NCBI RefSeq assembly: GCF_008727755.1
Contig: NZ_CP044231.1
Coordinates: forward strand, 682,001-746,000
From: Microbacterium caowuchunii
GTDB lineage: Bacteria > Actinomycetota > Actinomycetes > Actinomycetales > Microbacteriaceae
DNA length: 64,000 nt
Direction of reading: 5' to 3'
Part shown: one piece after another, positions 45,209 through 53,026 of the stretch
Layout: each line of letters begins with the position of its first letter
Numbering within the stretch: position 1 is the stretch's first letter
The notes under the pieces: model-generated
Seen by the model: only the letters and a program-made list of their open reading frames with translations
The model's database searches: none
What the model was told of the DNA's origin: nothing
Program-made: the position numbers and the translations under genes

Positions 45209-46179
45209 GCACGACAGTCGACGCGCCCCCGTCCTTCGACCGTCGCGCCGCACGCCGCACGGCGCGCGAGACGCGACGGAATGAGAAGACCGCGCAGAAG
45301 AAGCTGACGTCGAAGACCGCCACGATCATCGCGGTCATCATCGCGATCTTCTGGACGATCCCGACCTTCGGGCTCTTCGTCACCTCGTTCCGCCCCGGGT
45401 CCGACTCGCAGACCTCCGGTTGGTGGACGGTCTTCGTCAACCCGAGCTTCACGCTGGAGAACTACGGCGATGCGCTGACCTCGGGTGGCACCGCGCTCAC
45501 GCTCGGTCAGTCGTTCCTGAACTCGCTCGCCATCGCCATCCCGGCCACGGTCATCCCGATCGCGATCGCGTCGCTCGCGGCGTACGCGTTCGCCTGGATC
45601 GACTTCAAGGGCAAGAACCTGCTCTTCGTCTTCGTGTTCGCGCTCCAGATCGTGCCGATCCAGATGGCGCTCGTGCCGCTGCTGACGCTGTTCTCGCGGG
45701 GGCTCGAGATCAACGGCGTGGGGATCTTCCCGGGCTTCGGTCTGCGCGACGTGGATCACAGCTTCGCGACGGTGTGGATGGCGCACGCGATCTTCGCCCT
45801 CCCGCTCGCGATCTTCCTGCTCCACAACTTCATCGCGGAGATCCCGAGCGAGGTCATCGAGGCCGCGCGCGTCGACGGGGCGGGGCACGGGCAGATCTTC
45901 TTCCGGATGATCCTGCCGCTGGCCATGCCGGCGATCGCCTCGTTCGCGATCTTCCAGTTCCTCTGGGTGTGGAACGACCTGCTCGTGGCGACGATCTTCG
46001 CGCCATCCTCGTCGCTGCCACTCACGCAGACGTTGAACTCGCTCTCCGGGTCGTGGGGCGACCGCTGGTACCTGCAGTCGGCGGGTGCGTTCATCTCGAT
46101 CATCGTCCCGCTGATCGTGTTCTTCGCGCTGCAGCGGTTCTTCGTCCGCGGCCTCATGGCCGGTGCCACGAAGGGCTGA
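45205..46179 (+). CDS. aglG: ABC sugar permease (AglG type)
   Basis: 324 residues, six membrane segments. The EAA loop is SEVIEAARVDGAGHGQIFFRMILP, and the ends FPGFGLRDVDHSFATVWMAH and RFFVRGLMAGATKG are like AglG. It forms the channel with the upstream permease and starts within its stop codon (ATGA). The substrate is inferred as an alpha-glucoside from family likeness; no glycosidase gene is near. Confidence 0.88.
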   Translation: MSTTVDAPPSFDRRAARRTARETRRNEKTAQKKLTSKTATIIAVIIAIFWTIPTFGLFVTSFRPGSDSQTSGWWTVFVNPSFTLENYGDALTSGGTALTLGQSFLNSLAIAIPATVIPIAIASLAAYAFAWIDFKGKNLLFVFVFALQIVPIQMALVPLLTLFSRGLEINGVGIFPGFGLRDVDHSFATVWMAHAIFALPLAIFLLHNFIAEIPSEVIEAARVDGAGHGQIFFRMILPLAMPAIASFAIFQFLWVWNDLLVATIFAPSSSLPLTQTLNSLSGSWGDRWYLQSAGAFISIIVPLIVFFALQRFFVRGLMAGATKG

Positions 46180-46190
46180 CCCCCTCCGAC

Positions 46191-46242
46191 CGAGCGACCG
46201 CCGTGCACAGGGCCTCCGGGCCCGGTGCACGGCGGTCGCTCG
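46191..46242. terminator. Long hairpin after the sugar transporter operon
   Basis: CGAGCGACCGCCGTGCAC (46191-46208) is inverted without mismatch at 46225-46242; the loop has a further GGCC/GGCC pairing. An 18-bp stem without a T tract. Confidence 0.8.
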
Positions 46243-46286
46243 TCTCGCGGGACATGGGGACGGCGTCATCTCGATAGGGTGAGCCC

Positions 46287-48737
46287 ATGGAATCGGGGGA
46301 TACGGCCGGCGTCGCCGTGCGCGTGCAGGCGACGGTCGATGAAGCGCGGGGGCTCGACGCCGAGCAGGTCGCGGAGCGTGTGCGCGACGGGAGGGTCAAC
46401 GCCTTCGAAGCGGACTCCAGCCGGAGCATCGGCAACATCATCCGCGCGAACGTCCTCACCCTGTTCAACGGCATCGTCGGCGGGTGCTTCCTCATCCTGC
46501 TGATCGTCGGCCGCTGGCAGGACGCCCTCTTCGGCCTGGCCGCGTTCGCCAACGCGATCATCGGGACCGTCCAGGAGTTCCGTGCCAAGCGCGCCCTCGA
46601 CCGGCTGGCCCTGCTCAACGCGCCCCGCGCACGCGTGCGCCGGGACGGGCAGGAGGAGGAGATCGCCCCGGGCGAGGTGGTCCTGGACGACATCCTGGTG
46701 CTGCGTGCCGGGGACCAGGTCCCCGCCGACGCCATCGTGGTCTCCTCCCGTGGGCTGCAGATCGACGAGTCGATGCTGACGGGCGAGTCGGATGCGGTGG
46801 ACAAGACCGTGGGCGACGAGGCCCTGTCCGGTTCGATCGTCGTCGGTGGCGAGGGCAACGCGCAGGTGAACCGCGTCGGCGCGGACTCCTACGCCAACCG
46901 GTTCCAGGCGGAGGCGAAGCGTTTCTCCCTGGTCTCGAGCGAACTGCGCACGAGCATCAACCGCGTGCTCCGGTGGGTGAGCTGGGGAATCGGCCCGATC
47001 GGGCTGCTCGTGCTGAACGCGCAGGTCCAGGTCGCCGGCGGCTGGGGCACGGTCGCCGAGGACGGCCGCTGGATCCAGCCCGTGGTCAACACGATCGCCT
47101 CCCTCACGGCGATGATCCCGCTGGGGCTCGTCCTCATGACCTCGATCACCTTCGCGGTGGGCGCGGCCAAGCTCACGGCCAAGAAGGTCCTCGTGAACGA
47201 GCTCGCGGCCGTCGAGGGGCTGGCCCGGGTGGACATGATCTGCCTGGACAAGACGGGCACGCTCACGGCGGGGGAGATCACGTTCGACGCTGCCCACCCG
47301 TCCGCGGACGCCCCGGCCGGATGGGAGGACGCCCTGGGCTGGTACGGCGCAGCGCCGGACGCGAACGCCACCGCCCGGTGCCTCCGGGAGCCGTATCCCG
47401 TGACCGAGCCCCGCACGCCGGTGCAGACCATCCCGTTCTCGTCGGCACGCAAGTGGAGCGCCGTCTCCTTCGCGGACGGATCCACGTGGGTGCTCGGCGC
47501 CCCCGAGATGGTGTTCGGCGACACCGCGACCGATCCCGGGTCCGCGCTCGGCGCCCAGGTCACCGCGCTGGCGGCCCAGGGCCTGCGCACCCTCGTCCTC
47601 GGCCACTCGGCTCGTGAGCTGACGGCGGAGGACGCGGAGGCGGAGCGGTTGCCGGCGGATCTGCGCCCGGCCGTGGTCGTGACCTTCCGGGAGCAGGTGC
47701 GTCCGGATGCCGGCCAGACCCTCGCGTACTTCCGGGCGCAGGGGGTGGGGGTCCGGATCATCAGCGGCGACAACCCGCGCACCGTGGCCGCGATCGCCCG
47801 TGACGTGGGTCTCGACGTGACCGACGGGTACGACGCCCGTTCACTCCCGGTCGAGCAGGAGGCCCTGGCCGACGTCCTCGAGGCGCACACCGTGTTCGGC
47901 CGGGTGACGCCCGAGCAGAAGAAGGGCATCGTGCTGGCGCTGCAGAGCCGCGGCCACACGGTCGCCATGACCGGCGACGGCGTGAACGACGCGCTGGCGA
48001 TCAAGACCGCGGACATGGGCATCGCGATGAACTCCGGCGCGGCAGCGACGAAGGCGGTGGCACGGATCGTGCTGCTGGACGGCAAGTTCTCCCACCTGCC
48101 GGACGTCGTGGCGGAGGGGCGCCAGGTGATCGCGAACATCGAACGCGTGTCGATGCTCTTCCTCACCAAGACGGTCTACGCGACCGGTCTGGCGCTGCTG
48201 TTCGGACTGCTCGTCCTCGAGTTCCCGTTCCTCCCGCGCCAGCTGTCCATCACGGACGGACTGACGATCGGGATCCCCGCGTTCTTCCTCGCCCTCATGC
48301 CGAACGCTCGCCGTTACATCCCCGGCTTCCTGCGGCGCTCGCTGTCGTTCGCGATACCCGCCGGTATCGTCGTCGCGATCACGCTGACCGCTTACACCCT
48401 CGTGGCGCGCTCCCTCGGGGTCACGGAGGACCAGTTGCGCACGGGCTCCACCCTGATCCTCGCGATCGTGGGGATCTGGATCCTCTGCATCCTGGCCCGT
48501 CCGCTCGACCGCTTCAAGGTGCTGGTCATCGGCGCCATGTTCATCGCGCTGACGGTGCTGTTCAGCGTGCCGCTCGCGGGTGAGTTCTTCCAGTTGGTGG
48601 ATCCCGGACGCGAGGGTGCCTACGCCGTGGCGGGGTTCACGATCGTCGCCATCCTCGCGATCGAGGTCGTGCGGATCTTCCACGTCCGCTTCGTCCGGCA
48701 CACGATGCCGGATCGGGCGGCGGTTCAGCCTTCGTAG
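46287..48737 (+). CDS. Cation-translocating P-type ATPase (CtpE-like)
   Basis: 816 residues. DKTGT with phosphorylated Asp321 (CLDKTGTLTAGE), TGES in the actuator domain (MLTGESDAVD near 158) and MTGDGVNDALAIKTADMGIAM near 566 are all present, so the pump cycle is complete. In the fourth membrane segment the usual PEGL/PEAL reads MIPLGLVLM, so the acidic residue is missing. Overall it resembles actinobacterial CtpE, a calcium pump; ion specificity is inference. TAGGGT (46275-46280) is six bases before ATG: leaderless. Confidence 0.87.
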   Translation: MESGDTAGVAVRVQATVDEARGLDAEQVAERVRDGRVNAFEADSSRSIGNIIRANVLTLFNGIVGGCFLILLIVGRWQDALFGLAAFANAIIGTVQEFRAKRALDRLALLNAPRARVRRDGQEEEIAPGEVVLDDILVLRAGDQVPADAIVVSSRGLQIDESMLTGESDAVDKTVGDEALSGSIVVGGEGNAQVNRVGADSYANRFQAEAKRFSLVSSELRTSINRVLRWVSWGIGPIGLLVLNAQVQVAGGWGTVAEDGRWIQPVVNTIASLTAMIPLGLVLMTSITFAVGAAKLTAKKVLVNELAAVEGLARVDMICLDKTGTLTAGEITFDAAHPSADAPAGWEDALGWYGAAPDANATARCLREPYPVTEPRTPVQTIPFSSARKWSAVSFADGSTWVLGAPEMVFGDTATDPGSALGAQVTALAAQGLRTLVLGHSARELTAEDAEAERLPADLRPAVVVTFREQVRPDAGQTLAYFRAQGVGVRIISGDNPRTVAAIARDVGLDVTDGYDARSLPVEQEALADVLEAHTVFGRVTPEQKKGIVLALQSRGHTVAMTGDGVNDALAIKTADMGIAMNSGAAATKAVARIVLLDGKFSHLPDVVAEGRQVIANIERVSMLFLTKTVYATGLALLFGLLVLEFPFLPRQLSITDGLTIGIPAFFLALMPNARRYIPGFLRRSLSFAIPAGIVVAITLTAYTLVARSLGVTEDQLRTGSTLILAIVGIWILCILARPLDRFKVLVIGAMFIALTVLFSVPLAGEFFQLVDPGREGAYAVAGFTIVAILAIEVVRIFHVRFVRHTMPDRAAVQPS

Positions 48738-49147
48738 GGGTCCCGCGGGGGCAGATGCGTCCCGAAGTAGCGCGAGCCCGGAGGCGACCAGACGACGACG
48801 AGGACACCGACGCCCAGGAGGATCTGGACGATCGAGGTCCAGTCCCACACGTCGCTGACGAAGATGGTGACGGTGTGGAGCGCGAGCTGCACGGCGAGGT
48901 AGAGCGTCAGCAGCAGACGGGACAGGCCGCTCGCGCGGGCGATGCCGGAGGCGATCGCGAGCGTGAGCAGGCCGAACAGCAGGATGCCGACGCCGACGAG
49001 GGAGACGGTCAACACCTCATCGGCGGGGACGTCGTACCTGCTGAGCAGCAAGAGGAGGCCGAGCACGGTGTTCAGGCCGCCGCTCAGGGCGACGAGCACG
49101 GCGGCCATGGTCACGACGAGGGGGCGGCGTGGGTCGGGTGCATGCAC
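48725..49147 (-). CDS. Small integral membrane protein, unrecognised
   Basis: 140 residues with four hydrophobic segments (VVTMAAVLVALSGGLNTVLG, SLVGVGILLFGLLTLAIA, LLLTLYLAVQLALHTVTIFV, IVQILLGVGVLVVVW) and a polar C-terminus. I choose GTG 49147 because TAGGGT (plus-strand 49155-49160) lies seven bases before it; GTG 49156 would lie inside that box. The 3' end overlaps the P-type ATPase stop by 13 bases in convergent orientation. No function can be assigned. Confidence 0.6.
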   Translation of the reverse strand: MHAPDPRRPLVVTMAAVLVALSGGLNTVLGLLLLLSRYDVPADEVLTVSLVGVGILLFGLLTLAIASGIARASGLSRLLLTLYLAVQLALHTVTIFVSDVWDWTSIVQILLGVGVLVVVWSPPGSRYFGTHLPPRDPYEG

Positions 49148-49175
49148 CCGACCCACCCTAGTGGCGGGAGTTCCC

Positions 49176-49814
49176 TCAGCCCGTGCAGCCCAGCCTCTCC
49201 CGGATGGACTCCATCGCGTCGATCTCCGCGCCTTGATTGGTCTGCATGGTCTGTGCGACCTGCAGGACCCGGGGGACGCTGCCCCGCTCGAGCACCGCCT
49301 CCGTCATCGTCAGCGCGCCGGCGTGGTGTCGGATCATGAGATCGAGGAACAGGCAGTCGGCCGCCGTGCCGGTCGCGGCGTCGAGCTCCGCCAGCTCGGC
49401 GGCGCTCGCCATCCCCATGGCCGCGAGCACGTCCTGCTCCTCGGTGCCGCCGGCGTGATCATGCCCGTCCGGCCCGCTCATCCATGCCATGGTGTCGCCC
49501 GTCTGCGGCAGCCCCCACTGCACGAGCCAGTCGAACATCTCGCCGCGCTGGGCGGCCTGACCGGTCGCGATGTCGTACGAGAGCGCGCGGATCTGCTCGT
49601 CCGCGGTGCCGCGGTGGATGGTCATCGCCATCTCGACCGCCTGGGCGTGGTGGGTCTGCATGTCGCGGGCGAACCCGGCATCCGCGGCGTTCGGCGTCGG
49701 CGCCGCGTTCCCGAACATCGTGAAACGTCCGATCGCGAAGGCGAGCGCCGCCACGCCCACCGCGGCGAGCACGATCAGCGCCCAGCGTCGGGGGCGGGCG
49801 GCGTCCTCGGTCAC
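49176..49814 (-). CDS. DUF305 (CopM-like) exported protein
   Basis: 212 residues. One N-terminal membrane segment (WALIVLAAVGVAALAFAIG), then DUF305 motifs: FARDMQTHHAQAVEMAM near 49 and FLDLMIRHHAGALTMTE near 157, with His/Met pairs that suggest metal binding. Copper binding is known for some family members. It starts with GTG four bases after the DUF3105 gene, so the two are translated together. Confidence 0.85.
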   Translation of the reverse strand: MTEDAARPRRWALIVLAAVGVAALAFAIGRFTMFGNAAPTPNAADAGFARDMQTHHAQAVEMAMTIHRGTADEQIRALSYDIATGQAAQRGEMFDWLVQWGLPQTGDTMAWMSGPDGHDHAGGTEEQDVLAAMGMASAAELAELDAATGTAADCLFLDLMIRHHAGALTMTEAVLERGSVPRVLQVAQTMQTNQGAEIDAMESIRERLGCTG

Positions 49815-49818
49815 GGGG

Positions 49819-50523
49819 TCACTGCCGGCCAGGAGCGTCCACGCCGCCGCTGCACAGGGCGTTCGGCTCGGGCGAGTTCTGGCTGCGCCAGTACTCCTCG
49901 AAGAACTCCGGGATGCGGCTGTCGCCGGCGTCGTCGATCTTCAGCTGGGCGTTCCAGGCGCTGAGGACGATGGGGGAGTCCAGTCCGTCGTACGGGGACA
50001 TCAGGGTGTAGGACGACGGGAACTGCGCACGCAGTGCCGCGAGGTCGTCGTCATCGACCCGCGCGGGGTCGTAGGTGACCCAGACGGCGCCGTGCTCCAT
50101 GGAATGCACCGCGTTCTCGTCGGGGACCGCCTGGTCGTAGATGCCGCAGTTCAGCCAGTAGGAGCTGTGCGGACCGCCGGCGGGCGGCGTCTGGTCATAG
50201 TCGACGGGTTCCTCGGTGTGGGTGGTGACGTTCTCGAACGTCTCGACGCCCTCGATCGTCGCGCCGGCGGAATCGAACGCGCCGTAGCTGACGGGCTTGG
50301 GGGTGAAGACGATCGAGGCGACCACGACGGCGACGACGACCACCGCGGCGGCGGAACCGACCACCCACCAGAGGAGCTTGCTGCGCCTGCGCCGCGCGGT
50401 CTGGCGCTGGTACTCGGCCAGCTTCTCCTGGCGTCGCTGCTCGCGCTGCTGCTTCGCGGTCTGGGCGATCTGGGCCTGCGTTGCCGGGTTGCCGCTCTGG
50501 CGCTTCTCGGGCGTCGGGGTCAT
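49819..50523 (-). CDS. DUF3105 membrane-anchored protein
   Basis: 234 residues. A charged coiled N-terminus rich in Gln/Arg (about 10-47), one membrane segment at about 50-72, then the DUF3105 domain with PPAGGPHSSYWLNCGIYDQAV and NAVHSMEHGAVWVTYDP, conserved His, Cys and Met that could bind metal. First gene of a two-gene operon with DUF305. Function is unknown; a copper-related role is suggested only by the partner. Confidence 0.85.
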   Translation of the reverse strand: MTPTPEKRQSGNPATQAQIAQTAKQQREQRRQEKLAEYQRQTARRRRSKLLWWVVGSAAAVVVVAVVVASIVFTPKPVSYGAFDSAGATIEGVETFENVTTHTEEPVDYDQTPPAGGPHSSYWLNCGIYDQAVPDENAVHSMEHGAVWVTYDPARVDDDDLAALRAQFPSSYTLMSPYDGLDSPIVLSAWNAQLKIDDAGDSRIPEFFEEYWRSQNSPEPNALCSGGVDAPGRQ

Positions 50524-50783
50524 GTGACGTGCGTCCTCGGTTCGGTGCGGTCGGTGCCGCGTTCGGGCGGTGCCGAGCGGGAACCGTCGGCACCTGCGAG
50601 CCTATGCGAGCGCATGGAGCGCGTGCTGGGAGAGCGCCGATGGCCGGGTCGTCGACTCCGGCGCCGGTGGGCACTAACATGGTCAGGCCGCTCGAATCGT
50701 TTCGAGGGTCGGCCCCGTCGCGATCACCGCCCCGTCGCCGTGTGTCCCGCGTCCCTCCCACCGGATCGAGGTCTTCTCGCATC

Positions 50784-52166
50784 GTGCCCGAAACATCCCC
50801 CGTTCCCGTCACCCCGGACGCTCCGGCAGCGCCCCGTGAGCCCGAGCGCACCGCCACCGGCTCCATCCGCACGCACCACACCAGCGCGACCGGCGCCATC
50901 CGCACGCTCGGAACGAACCCCCGGACGGCGCCCATCGTGCTGCATCCCGGGGACGCCATGTCGACCCGTCGCCGGGTCCTCTACATCGTGCTGCTCGGCG
51001 CGCTCACCGCGCTCGGTCCGTTCACGATCGACCTGTACCTGCCGGCGTTCCCGATCCTGGAGGACGACTTCCAGACCTCGGCGGCGATGATCCAGCTGAC
51101 GCTCACCGGCACGATGCTGGGATTCGCCCTCGGGCAGCTCATCGTCGGTCCGCTCAGCGACAAGGTCGGCCGCCGGGTGCCGCTCCTGGCCGTCACCGCG
51201 CTGCACGTCGTGGCGAGCGCGGCCGCGGCGTACGCGCCCGACCTGCTCCTGCTCGGCATCACGCGCGTCCTCATGGGGGCCGGCGCCGCCGCCGGAGGCG
51301 TCGTCGCGGCGGCGGTCGTCCGTGACCTCTTCGGCGGTCGTCGGCTCGTGCAGATGCTGTCGCGTCTCGCGCTCGTGTCCGGCGTCGCGCCCATCGTCGC
51401 GCCCCTGTTCGGATCGTGGCTTCTCGGGGTGATGCCCTGGCGGGGGCTGTTCCTCGTGCTCGCGCTCTACGGCGTCGTCATGCTGATCGGTGCGGCCGTC
51501 TACATCCCGGAGACGCTGCCGCCCGCCCGCCGCCGGGACCGTGGCGCCACGACGGTCTGGGAGCGGTACCGAAGCGTGCTCGGGGACCGCGTCTTCATCG
51601 GCGTCCTGATCATCGGCGGAATGGCCTTCAGCGGCCTGTTCTCCTACCTCTCCGCATCCTCCTTCCTGTTCCAGCAGAGCTTCGGGTTCGACGCGCAGCA
51701 GTACGGACTGCTGTTCGCCGCCAACTCGGTCGGGGTGGTGCTGGGTGTGCAGCTCGCGTCGCGGCTCGCCGCGCGGTACGGGCCGCAGTGGGTGCTGGCC
51801 TACTCGACCGCCGCGCTCGTGATCGCCTCCGCCGCGATCATCGTCGCCGACCAGCTGGGGCTGGGGCTCTGGGGCACGGTCATCCCGCTCTTCTTCTTCA
51901 TGACCGCGTGCGGATTCACCACGCCCTGCGTCCAGGTGCTGGCCCTCGACCGGCACGGCAACGCGGCGGGCACCGCGCAGTCGATCATCGGCGCCACGAA
52001 CTTCGGCGTCGCCGCGGTGATCTCGCCCCTCGTGGGACTGATCGCCGAGGGCGACGGCATCACGGCGACCACGATGGCCATCGTGATGGTCGGATGCGGT
52101 GTCGTGGCGGTCGTGGCACTGTGGGCGGTCGTCCGCCCCCGGACGGTGGCACAGCTCGCCCCCTGA
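50784..52166 (+). CDS. MFS multidrug efflux protein of Bcr/CflA type
   Basis: 460 residues with twelve membrane segments. LGALTALGPFTIDLYLPAFP is the family's first helix; GQLIVGPLSDKVGRRVPLL is motif A. GTG 50784 gives a 58-residue polar, Thr/Pro-rich cytosolic tail; ATG 50958 would remove it and has no ribosome site. The tail has the reading-frame codon bias of a real gene, but the start is uncertain. Exports drugs such as bicyclomycin or chloramphenicol in relatives. Confidence 0.82.
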   Translation: MPETSPVPVTPDAPAAPREPERTATGSIRTHHTSATGAIRTLGTNPRTAPIVLHPGDAMSTRRRVLYIVLLGALTALGPFTIDLYLPAFPILEDDFQTSAAMIQLTLTGTMLGFALGQLIVGPLSDKVGRRVPLLAVTALHVVASAAAAYAPDLLLLGITRVLMGAGAAAGGVVAAAVVRDLFGGRRLVQMLSRLALVSGVAPIVAPLFGSWLLGVMPWRGLFLVLALYGVVMLIGAAVYIPETLPPARRRDRGATTVWERYRSVLGDRVFIGVLIIGGMAFSGLFSYLSASSFLFQQSFGFDAQQYGLLFAANSVGVVLGVQLASRLAARYGPQWVLAYSTAALVIASAAIIVADQLGLGLWGTVIPLFFFMTACGFTTPCVQVLALDRHGNAAGTAQSIIGATNFGVAAVISPLVGLIAEGDGITATTMAIVMVGCGVVAVVALWAVVRPRTVAQLAP

Positions 52167-52221
52167 CGCAAGATCCGTCCATAACGGGGCCGGTACCCGA
52201 TCGGCCGGAGAGAATGGGCCG

Positions 52222-52899
52222 ATGACCTCACCATCCGTCTCCCGCCGTCACGCCCTCGTCCTCGGCGTGACGGGGGCCGTCCTCCTCGCGCTCGCGATCC
52301 TGTTGGGCTGGTGGATCTACTCGCGCGAGAACGAACCGTTCACCGTGGATGCGGCGTGGAACACCCTGCTCGCCGGCGTGGACTCGGCGCCGTTCACGGG
52401 TCTTTCGCAGTTCATGAACGTCGCGGGCGGGGTCCTGCTCAGCTCGCTGATCGTCCCGGTGGCGGTGGTCGCTCTCCTGCTGATCCTGCGCCGGCCCCGC
52501 TCCGCGGTGTTCTTCGTGATGGCGGTCGCCCTCAGCGCCCTCGCGGTGCAGGTGCTGAAGAACTCCTTCGGGCGGGCGCGGCCCGAAGACATCCTCATCA
52601 GCAGCGATTACGGCTCCTTCCCCTCCGGCCACGCGGCGAACGCCGCCACGCTCGCCGCCGTGCTGGTGGTGCTGCTCCCGCGGTTGTGGACGGTCGGGGT
52701 GGGGGCGCTCTGGGTGATCACCATGGCCTTCAGCCGCACCTATCTGCACGCCCACTGGCTCAGTGACACCCTGGGCGGAGTGCTGGTGGGGGTCGGGATG
52801 GTGCTCGTATGCGTGGCGGTCCTGGCCGGATGGCTGAACCGGGAACGCACGCGGGGCGGCGCCGTCACCGATCGCGTGGGGCGTCCTTCGCACGGGTGA
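52222..52899 (+). CDS. PAP2 family membrane phosphatase
   Basis: 225 residues, about six membrane segments. The three phosphatase motifs are seen: KNSFGRARP near 114-122, PSGH near 135-138 and SRTYLHAHWLSD near 173-184. Likely substrate is a lipid phosphate such as undecaprenyl diphosphate or phosphatidic acid. ATG 52222 follows a GGAGAG sequence; 55 bases separate it from the efflux gene. Confidence 0.9.
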   Translation: MTSPSVSRRHALVLGVTGAVLLALAILLGWWIYSRENEPFTVDAAWNTLLAGVDSAPFTGLSQFMNVAGGVLLSSLIVPVAVVALLLILRRPRSAVFFVMAVALSALAVQVLKNSFGRARPEDILISSDYGSFPSGHAANAATLAAVLVVLLPRLWTVGVGALWVITMAFSRTYLHAHWLSDTLGGVLVGVGMVLVCVAVLAGWLNRERTRGGAVTDRVGRPSHG

Positions 52900-53014
52900 T
52901 CGCCTCGAAACCCGGCGTCTCGGGGATCCGCAACCGGAACCAGATGGCGACGACGCCGAGGGTCGCGGTCTTCCATCTGCTGTGATAGCGGAGCCGGGTG
53001 GGCCGCGGGGGGCC
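52865..53014 (-). pseudogene. Possible C-terminal relic of an unknown protein
   Basis: On the minus strand a frame ending at TGA 52865-52867 reads HSRWKTATLGVVAIWFRLR, then IPETPGFEAITRAKDAP. This is protein-like and has good codon bias, but has no start codon before it runs antisense into the oxidoreductase gene. It overlaps the PAP2 end by 35 bases. It may be the remnant of a lost gene or a very short gene with an odd start. Confidence 0.25.
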
Positions 53015-53026
53015 TACGATCGGAGC

